64,000 bases of DNA from Acanthochromis polyacanthus (Eukaryota > Chordata > Actinopteri > Pomacentridae): assembly GCF_021347895.1 (NCBI RefSeq), contig NC_067128.1, forward strand, positions 758,010 to 822,009. The letters are read 5' to 3'. Below the pieces are notes generated by a model, which worked only from the letters and a program-made list of their open reading frames with translations, ran no database searches and had not been told where the DNA came from. The position numbers and the translations under genes are program-made. How positions within the stretch are numbered: the first letter of the stretch is position 1; the number at the start of each line of letters is the position of its first letter. Positions 56,490 through 64,000 of the stretch are shown in pieces.

Positions 56490-58620
56490 TGACAGAGTTG
56501 GGTGAAGGAGTGTGAGGTATTCTGGTGTTTTTCTGCGTCTGTCTCAGCAGGGGTCCTGGCTAGGAGGCACGCAGGACGTTAAATTATTTAGATCCCAACT
56601 GTAAATACAGGAACAAGTAGAAACGCTCACAGAACAGGAACACGGAGTCCTTTAAACACCACATTTATTTCTAAAACTTCTGGTAAAAGTACAAATACTG
56701 CACTGCTACAGAAATATTCGTATTGTTTTAGTGTGCTGCCCTGATTTCATCTTTAATTCTTCTTTATTGTCCTGTACTCGTTGTGTTTGTGTCTTATTTG
56801 CTGACAGCTCTTTGGTTCTGTTCTATTAAATGTTTAAAAATGTGCTTCTTAAATGTTCTTGACTACTTTATTCCCACAACTTTCACCTGCAGTTTTTACT
56901 TTAATCTCTAAGCTTCAGTCTTCTTCCTCCTCTGTCTATTTCTACATAACGCACATTATATTTGATGACTTCACTTATTTTTGATGACTTAATAAAGGAT
57001 GACATTCATTAAGTCATTAATTGAGTGAATAATCAAAACATTTTCATTATTTTCATTTTAAATGCATGTATTTAAAGAAAAATTGATGATGAAATCAATC
57101 ATTTGCAGCATTTTTGTGCTTTTTAGTACATTTTTGTCATTTTTGTTGATAATATTGTTTATTTTAGTGAACATACAGTATAAAGTTTATTTAAATACAT
57201 GTTTCTACTTTAAAAAATCTTTTATTCTGTACATTTCTCAGGTGTTAAACTGCGTTGAGCACACTGTGGTCTTTTTTGTGGATCTTAAATGCTCCCAAGA
57301 TGCATTTAAGGACCCACTGAGATCAGATCACTGTTTTTTTCGCTCGTTCTTTTTGAAATGTGGACATGATTGTGGCCCAGAGGAGCCTTAAACTCATCTT
57401 TTAGTCTCCCATAAACATGATTTGATGGATATCTCTCTCGTAGATCTATTCTATGTGAGTACTTGCATCCTCCTCTGGTTCTTCAGATTAAACTGTAATA
57501 AGAGATGACAACAACAGCAACAGGCAGAACAGTCATTTGTTTTCTCTGCTCTCGTCTCAAACAGATTTCAGTTTATTTCTGCCTCTCCAAGGTTTATTGA
57601 GTGCAGGCTGAAGTGATGTGAGTGTTTCTCTGCATGTAGAGCAGCAAAGTGAGATGTGATTACAGCAGAGAGGAACATGGAGATGCATTTTAATGTCCGG
57701 GATAAACGGACTTCCTCTGAGATCCAATCACAGGAAACACGAGTTCATGTCGGAGCTGATGATTGGACCGTGATGGATGGATTCACTTCATTAGTTCTGT
57801 GTGTTGCTCTGACTTTAATGGACATGCTCTTCTGTTTGGAACAGGAAATGACTTTAATATTACAGTTAGAAAGGCTCCTCCTGCACATTGGTTGGTCAGA
57901 AATCCACCTCTGAGGACTTATCAGGACTTATCCATCAGAAATGATCCAAGGAACAGCTGATTAAACTGTGGGGGTGTTTCTGAGTCCCATCAATTCCTGC
58001 CACCTTCTACATGTTTAGGTCATGTGATCCGGTATCCTTACATAACGCACACATGCAGAACACACGTCTGTGCTCAGCGAAAGGTCATTTAGATTGTGGG
58101 TACATCCATATTAAATGGACACATTCTATGTAGGCGTGATTTCTGCCACGACTTTCTTCAAGATTTCAACCATCAGAAATGATCAGTCCCTCCAGGAATT
58201 CACAACAATTAACACAAATTCAACCAATCTCCATGAATTCTGCGCCACCTTCCAGTTTTGTCCAATCACTGCAACTTTTCCTCAACTTTGTCCCGCCTCC
58301 CATGAGTTCCACCAATCACAGCGGTCCCAAACCTAACGCACGTACATCACTGAATTCACTTCCTGTTTCTGGTGTGAAGATGCAGACATGTCCCATTCTA
58401 AAGTCTCTCATTTACCAACAAAAATTACCGCTAAAGACGTGAAAAACTATTCCCTGATGTTCTTCACCAAAGCAGAGCTAAACTGTTTTACACCCGTGAA
58501 GTATTGTGGTGGAAAACAAACGAAAACCATCGACTGACAAACACTTTTCTACCAAAACATATGAGGAGAACATCTGGAAGGAGCAGAAACAGAGCAGACA
58601 GATCACTGAGAGGGAAGCTG
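56490..58620. other. Intergenic, no gene recognised
   Basis: AT-rich intergenic DNA. Short frames present show no family resemblance. Confidence 0.5.
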
Positions 58621-58624
58621 TTGA

Positions 58625-58815
58625 TCCAGATCTGACATTTTGGACAAGTTTTGGGTAATTTTTGTCAAATTCGGGGTCATTTTGGACACATTTAGAGTTA
58701 TTTTCAATAAGTTTAAAGTCATAATAGACAGGTTTTGAGTCATGTTGGCCAATTTTAGACAAGTTCAAATTATGATTAACACTTTATGGAGACATTTTGG
58801 GGTATTTTGGGTCTC
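58625..58815. repeat. TTTTGGACAAGTTTTG-unit array 1
   Basis: Imperfect units such as CATTTTGGACAAGTTTTGGG and TCATTTTGGACACATTTAGA, of about 20-28 bp. Same family as 43745-43960, 59873-60245 and 61380-61830. Confidence 0.7.
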
Positions 58816-59340
58816 AAATAGTTTTAAATAAAGAATGTTCAACCAGAATGTGTGTCTATTAGAATAAAATAAAATACCTCCAACAAAGTCTTAAAATAAA
58901 AAGAATTAAACAGGCATGCCAAAACAGTACATCTAAAATCAGCATTTTCACTTTTATTTGTGGCTGTAAACTACCTCTGTTTTACTCTGTTATTAGTTTA
59001 CAGTCATCTGCTGCTGCTGCTGTTTTTACACTGCTTTATGTCACACGATTACATCAGATTTACGTGTTTTTTCTTGCTGCCAGACTTTAAACAGTTTCTA
59101 ACTGAATTTTCTTTTTCTTTTACAGTGTTCTGACATCAATAGCATGGAAACATCTACGTTCTACTGACAGCAGAGGAAGAATAAAACCAGTAAATGTGTG
59201 ATCGCTGCAGGATGGAGGAGAATGCTGAAGATGAGCTGTGATGTCGTCGCTTTGATCCTGGATTCAGATCACACGATGATGTCACCACGATGTCACCACC
59301 ATGTCCACCAGATGAGGGAGAGGAGGAGGAGGAGGCATCA
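58816..59340. other. Intergenic, no gene recognised
   Basis: No exon or repeat recognised apart from short T-rich and GAGGA runs. Confidence 0.45.
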
Positions 59341-59610
59341 GGGTGTGTCCTCCTGCCTCCCCTCTCCTCTCCTGCCTCCCCCCTGACGGTAATTAAACAT
59401 CACACACATCCTGGAAATGACATCATCGAGGGGAGAGACGAGGGAGGAGGAGGGAGAGGAGGAAAAAAGGAGATCAGTGATTCTCAGCAACAAAGATAAG
59501 AGGGAGAAGCCTGAGAGGAGAGAAACGAGGAGGGAAGACCGAGGAGCAGGACGGGAAAACCCAGAGGAGGAGAGGGGAGAGAGGGGAGGAAGAATAACAG
59601 GTTTTAAAGA
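59340..59610. repeat. Pyrimidine block followed by purine-rich low-complexity tract
   Basis: 59350-59385 is almost all C/T (CTCCCCTCTCCTCTCCTGCC) and 59430-59600 is almost all A/G (GAGGAGGAGGGAGAGGAGG). Frames through it are low-complexity artefacts. Confidence 0.7.
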
Positions 59611-59639
59611 ACAGGAAAGCAGCTGAAGAGGAGGACAAT

Positions 59640-59820
59640 GAAAAGACATAATAAGTTAATTTATAGCAGCCTAAAGGACAGCGTTCAGAGAAACCTGCAA
59701 CACAGTCAGTTAAAATAAATAGTAAACATGATAATAAATTAAATGAATGATCAGATAGATTAGCACCCATAACAAGCAAATAAATAGGCAGAAAATTAAA
59801 GAATAACACTGAGGGTTAAA
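59640..59820 (+). repeat. Dispersed repeat shared with 9050-9265
   Basis: Diverged second copy, with AATAAATAGTAAACATGATA and ATTAGCACCCATAACAAGC aligned to the first. Confidence 0.55.
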
Positions 59821-59872
59821 GTTACAAATCCAAAAGTCAAAGAATTAGAGAGATGACATCACACCAAAACCA

Positions 59873-60245
59873 GGGCGTGTTTGGGCAATTTTGAGCACTT
59901 TTTGTGAAACTTTGTGTAATTTTTGTTAAGTTGTGGGTCATTTTGGACAAGAGTTATTTTCAGTAAGTGTCAAGTTGTATTGGACAAGTTTTTCAGTTAT
60001 CGACAGGTTTTGAGTTGTTCTGGGCAAATTTTGAGTCATTTTAGCTGATTTTAGACAAGTTTCAAGTCATAATAGACATGTTTTGAGTCATTATTTGGAT
60101 GTTTGAAGACTTTTTGGACTGTCTGAGTCATTTTTGTCAAATTTTGAGCATTTCGGTTCAATGTTGAGTAATTTTGAACAAAATTTAAATCATTTTGGAC
60201 ATGTTTTGATTCGTTTTGATCAAGTGTCGAATCCCTTTGAAGAAA
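59873..60245. repeat. TTTTGGACAAGTTTTG-unit array 2
   Basis: About 15 imperfect units (TTGAGTCATTTTGGACAAG-like), with insert-length variation. Confidence 0.7.
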
Positions 60246-60249
60246 TCTA

Positions 60250-61375
60250 AGTAAATTACCATAATTCTAGATGAGTTTCAAGACATTCACAGCAAGCTAA
60301 TAGTCAAATAAAACCAGAGAGAATGTCTAAAATAAATGAGCAAATCACATCCTTCTGTCCTGAAATAATCCTAATAAAACCCACAGAGCTGAAGAAACAT
60401 AAAGGCAGAAACAGGCTTTTATAATCAGCTTAAAGAACATCTTGAAGGAGTGTTTTTCAAATGGCACATGCAAACTTAATGAAGAGTGATATTCTGCAGC
60501 CCTCATGGACGATAAAAAAACAACAGAGACAGCAGCAGAAGCAGCACATGAATCTAAAGTCTGACATCATCCTCTCAGCCTCCAGGATGAGATCATCGAA
60601 CATCTCCTCTACTGAGCGTGTGCACAAAGCAGGTCGCCAACAAGTTTTTACTGATATGCGAGCGCACGGACCGGGCGTGTGCACGTGCAGGTGTCGGTTG
60701 GAGGACGATTAGATTAGTGGTAAAACACTGAGGAGTGATGTGATTGAAGCTGAAGGGCTTTTACTGGCATCGATTCTGACCAACGGGGGCAGATATGAAG
60801 GAGAAAGAACCACCACCTCCACTCAGAGTGAAGTAATCCCTGTTCCTACGGGGCAGATATGAAGAAACAGAGAACGTCCAACCACCTCAACACAAAGTGA
60901 AGACTAATCCCTGTTCCTCTGGTCCACAGGAGGTAAACTGTGTCCCTCTCAGCTGGAACTGGGATGAATGTGGGTTTCATTAACGCTGCATCGACAGAAA
61001 CGCTGGAAGATGCTTTAAATCTGAGGTGACGTCATCAGATTTAATTTACTCCTAATGACCCTGACCTGATTCTGTGAACAGATTTCATGTTTCTGATGCC
61101 ACGCCTGTAAAAAGACAGCCTGTCTGGAAGTGTCTGTTACCATGGAAACTGAGGACTGACACATACAGTGAGAAAGACGTGAGGCTGCACATATAGACAT
61201 CCACTGGGTCTGGTTCAGGGCTGTGATGATTCATCGTCGTCAGACACACTATAGACAATTTAATGTTCTCTTTAAAGTAACTCGAAGGTCGTAAGTGTCA
61301 GAGCTTCATGTATGTTCTAATAAAAGCAGCTAGTAGCGGTTTAGCTGCTCTCCAGCAGTGATGCTCACCACGGCC
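60250..61375. other. Intergenic, with a short tandem duplication
   Basis: About 60786-60845 and 60850-60925 are two copies of a block with GGGGCAGATATGAAG, CCACCTC and AATCCCTGTTCCT. No gene recognised. Confidence 0.5.
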
Positions 61376-61379
61376 TTGT

Positions 61380-61830
61380 TTTGGATTCATTTTAGACAAA
61401 TCTGATGTCATAAATGACAGGTTTTCAGTCATTATAGGGAAGTTTAAAGACTTTTTGGACTGTCTGTGTATTTTGGCCCAATGCTGAGTAATTTTGGACA
61501 AAAGTTATATAATTTTTGGAGAAGTTTTGAGTCACTTTGAAGAAATCTAAACAATTTGCATCATTCTGGATGAGTTTCAAGACCTTCTGGAAAAGTTTTG
61601 GGTAATTTGTAACAGAGTTGGTGCATTTTTTGTTTTTTGAATCATAATTGAAAAATTTTGAGTTTTTTAAAAAAAAAACATCTGGAATCATGCTCAAGTT
61701 TCAAGACATTTTGGGCAAGTTTTGAATCATTTTGGAAAAGTTTTAGTAATTCTTGTCAAGTTTTGAGTCTTAATTGACAGGTTTTGAGTTTTTATGGACA
61801 AATTTTGAGTCATTTTTGACAAGTTTTGAA
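61380..61830. repeat. TTTTGGACAAGTTTTG-unit array 3
   Basis: About 18 imperfect units with the GTTTTGAGTCATTTTGGACA theme. It includes an A-run at 61668-61678. Confidence 0.7.
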
Positions 61831-62082
61831 AAAATCTGAAGTTTAAATACATGTTTGCTTTTTTGCCTTTGGAAAGATGGACTCAGCATACAGTATGGAA
61901 AACTGATCACATGATGACTGTCCGTTCACTATGAAAGCTGTTCTATTTGTGCTTCTCCTTTGAGGATCTGGATGAACCGGGTTATTCTCCATATGGTGAA
62001 TAACATTAAACCTGCCAACAACCCAGCAAAGGGTTTTGCATTTTTGAAGTTCAGAAATGATTGCAAAGTCCTAATGAGACAG

Positions 62083-62225
62083 TAGAGGATAGCAGCTGTG
62101 ACAGATGTGGCAGCTAACAGGAACATCAGGAAGACTGAGAAGTACCAGGAGATGAAGGAACAACTGGAACAGATGTGGAAGTCCTCAGAGGTCCCAGTGG
62201 TGATGGGAGCTTTAATGATGGGTTA
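62083..62225 (+). pseudogene. Fragment of a retrotransposon-encoded polyprotein tail
   Basis: In one plus-strand frame it reads NIRKTEKYQEMKEQLEQMWK followed by VPVVMGAL and a stop. This resembles the recurrent tail of fish non-LTR retrotransposon proteins (NIRKKE..K..KYQ.LKEELE..W....VPVVIGALGAV). Flanking sequence in the frame carries stops. The overlapping minus-strand frame with hydrophobic segments is taken as a shadow. Confidence 0.5.
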
Positions 62226-62252
62226 GAGTTAGTTTGTTAGTTAGTTAGTCGA

Positions 62253-62259
62253 TGGTTAC

Positions 62260-62301
<42 letters not shown>

Positions 62302-62320
62302 CGTCTCGTCTGATCTGAGA
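62253..62320 (-). rRNA. Stray 5'-end fragment of 28S rRNA gene (non-functional)
   Basis: The minus strand contains the invariant start of eukaryotic 28S rRNA: TCAGATCAGACGAGACGACC, then CGCTGAATTTAAGCATATTA and CTAAGCGGAGGAAAAGAAA. Identity stops at about 62253 (AAAGTAACCA instead of AAACTAACCAGG), and no ITS2 or more 28S flanks it. About 68 bases; a dispersed rDNA fragment. Confidence 0.85.
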
Positions 62321-62485
62321 TCGTAACCCTGACTCCCAGATTGGTACAACATTCAGTTATCCGTCTCTGTAACGGTTATGTTTACTGCAACCTAAGCGCT
62401 TTCTTCATTACCTTCAGTAGCTTCGTTTTTAAAAAATATGAATTTATGAATTGTATTGGCGTGAAAAGGAGGTTCAGAAGGCTAG

Positions 62486-62530
62486 AAGATCCCCAGTTCA
62501 TGTCCCGGCCTTCCTGGGATCTTTCTGCTT
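62486..62530 (+). repeat. SINE fragment
   Basis: AAGATCCCCAGTTCATGTCC followed by CGGCC and GGGATCTTTCTGC corresponds to the B-box region of the tRNA-derived SINE. Truncated on both sides. Confidence 0.6.
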
Positions 62531-62539
62531 GAAAAATGG

Positions 62540-63045
62540 ACGACTTCAGTTTAACGGCCTCAGACGTCTGTGTAGGTTCTCATTCATCCAGGTCATGGTT
62601 ATCCAGAGTTGTTTAAATCAATCCACTGGACTTTAAGAAAGTTCCTTGAAGACGTTTCACCTCTCATCCAAGAGGCTTCTTCAGTTCTGGTGGTGGTTGG
62701 TGTTGCTTCAGCTTTTAAACCTCTGTGAGGTGTGTCCAGGGCTATTATCCCAACGACCGATACCAAAACTCATCTGACTACTCAACGATGGTCATGAGTA
62801 TGGGTGGGGGTCGTTGAAATGCACAGATGTCACTGAGCCCTCGTGTGCTAATGGTGGTCATTAGCATGAGTCTGCTGAGTAGTTCTTTTGGAGAGTTTTG
62901 AAAGGACCTGATTGTAAATTGGCGAAAGATGATGTCACAGACCACCAACCCTGTTCAGAGATGGCTTCTCTACTTTGACATGGATGGCTTCTTTCACTCC
63001 TCTCTCAAACCATCTGTCCTCCCTGTCCAAAATCTGACTTCATTA
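62540..63045 (-). pseudogene. Penelope-like (GIY-YIG type) retroelement 3' remnant
   Basis: The minus strand from about 63037 reads ILDREDRWFERGVKEAIHVK then EKPSLNR and, after a stop, HHLSPIYN. This is the conserved C-terminal end of fish retroelement proteins with a GIY-YIG-like endonuclease. An arginine codon of the expected GGLRHH is TGA here. The typical 3' region, GAAGAAGCCTCTTGGATGAG, follows on the minus strand near 62680. Only this 3' piece is present. Confidence 0.65.
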
Positions 63046-63244
63046 CAGATGCAATGATGTGAACTTCCTCTCAGCAGGAAAGCATTTATTGATGTATCAG
63101 AAATGAGCTGCTGTGATATCATCATTACAGAGCATTTAAACGATTCAGTCTGAATGACTGTTAATGTAACTGTAAACCTGTATAGTCACTGTCCAGTAAC
63201 AGTCAGTGTTTAAGTTTGTACAGATAGGTAAAATATAATTATTA

Positions 63245-63926
63245 CTATATCATGTCCACACAGTCAGGAGGGATCTGATTGGCTGCTGCAGGTTGTGTGG
63301 TTATCCAGAGGCGAGCAGAGGGAAGCAGATTCCCCCTGATCAGGTTTGTCAGCAGCACATCCACTGAGGTGGACTCTCTAACATCAGTCAGGATCTCATT
63401 GTTGTGGAAGTCCAGAGGAAGGCGACACTCATCCAGACCGTCAAAGATCAACACAACCTGGAAGTCTTCAAAGCTGCACATTCCTGCTGCTTTGGTTTCA
63501 TTGAAGAAGTGATGAACAAGTTCCACCAAACTGAACTTTCTCTCTTTCAGCACATTCAGCTCTCTGAAAGTCAATGGAAACATGAAGTGGATGTCCTGGT
63601 TGCTTTTGTCTTCAGCCCAGTCCAGAGTCACCTTCTGTGTTAACACTGTTTTCCCGATGCCAGCCACTCCCTGTGTCATCACTGTTCTGATTGGTCCTTC
63701 TCTTCCAGGTGAGCCTCTAAAGATGTCTTCTGCTCTGATGCTTCTTTCTGCTCTGTCTGCTTTCCTGGATGCTGCTTCAATCTGTCTGACCTCATGTTCA
63801 TCATTGACCTCTGCAGTCCCTCCCTCTGTGATGTACAGCTCTGTGTAGATCTCATTCAGGAGGGTCTTCTGTCCTGCTTTAGCGATGCCCTCAAACACTC
63901 TCTGGAACTTCTTCTCCAGACCAGTT
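63245..63926 (-). pseudogene. Truncated fish NLR (FISNA-NACHT) fragment
   Basis: The minus strand encodes the FISNA segment (LEKKFQ, FEGIAKAG, TELYITEGGT) and then the NACHT ATPase with Walker A GVAGIGKT and Walker B LIFDGLDECR. Such proteins are cytosolic immune sensors, greatly expanded in fish. The frame stops shortly after PAAANQIPPDCVDM, where normal genes continue into the rest of NACHT, winged helix and LRRs. Sequence past 63251 does not resemble the family. The usual TRPAAANQI reads TTQPAAANQI, so the sensor arginine is lost. Upstream, an in-frame TGA at about 63927-63929 precedes LEKKFQ, so no start is available. Probably a pseudogene fragment; a spliced upstream exon outside the window is possible. 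Confidence 0.8.
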
Positions 63927-64000
63927 CACGTCCACAAACTGCAGCAGCAAGTTCTGAATGAAGAAACGACATGAGAGCAATCAATAAATGACAATAAATA

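Noticed and set aside
59338..59809. Serine/leucine-rich and glutamate/arginine-rich ORFs
   Set aside because: Products of the purine/pyrimidine low-complexity tract.
61929..62126. Minus-strand ORF with two hydrophobic segments, resembling a membrane protein
   Set aside because: The opposite strand over part of it matches a retrotransposon protein tail, and no exon context supports the ORF.

Overview
This window is nuclear DNA of a teleost fish, probably a spiny-rayed (percomorph-like) species. The evidence is vertebrate intron-exon genes with GT-AG junctions, a FISNA-NACHT NLR fragment of the fish-expanded type, Tc1, hAT and piggyBac DNA transposons, tRNA-derived SINEs with (GGAT)n tails, and long CA/TA microsatellites. 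No species can be named from the sequence alone.

Three protein-coding host genes can be read exon by exon. mcm3 (10266-19693, + strand) has 17 exons and encodes an 810-residue replicative helicase subunit. An il17a/f-type cytokine gene (30511-35940, +) has 4 exons and encodes a 162-residue secreted protein. A stmn4-type stathmin gene (39668-44503, - strand) has 5 exons and encodes 188 residues. The il17a/f-mcm3 neighbourhood matches the vertebrate IL17A/IL17F-MCM3 synteny, which supports the cytokine call. The right edge (63245-63926, -) carries a truncated NLR piece.

The left edge (1-3040) is a second, partial copy of the 3' half of mcm3 (exons 11-16). Its first 1820 bases appear identical to 15445-17264. 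It then diverges abruptly. Its exon 16 has grown from 85 to 615 bases by expansion of a 12-bp unit that exists once in the intact gene, giving 46 PME-coding units, one of them a base short so that the frame breaks. The last exon is missing and the sequence runs into a piggyBac region (about 3041-7920) encoding an apparently intact, spliced 621-residue transposase, with a non-autonomous hAT nested in its 3' flank.

The rest is rich in mobile and tandem DNA. It holds an intact-looking Tc1 element (26322-27956) inserted into a SINE, an intact-looking hAT element with a perfect 8-bp target duplication (51546-54081), a solo LTR whose empty site is preserved in a nearby paralogous repeat, LINE and Penelope-like remnants, and a stray 5' fragment of 28S rDNA. 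There are several minisatellites that touch splice sites (mcm3 intron 9 and stmn4 introns 3 and 4), a CA-repeat block with a regular 17-bp spacer, and dispersed arrays of a TTTTGGACAAGTTTTGA-like unit. The three host genes have unrelated jobs: DNA replication, mucosal cytokine signalling and neuronal microtubule dynamics. The most unusual features are the coding minisatellite in the mcm3 duplicate and the way minisatellites abut exon boundaries.
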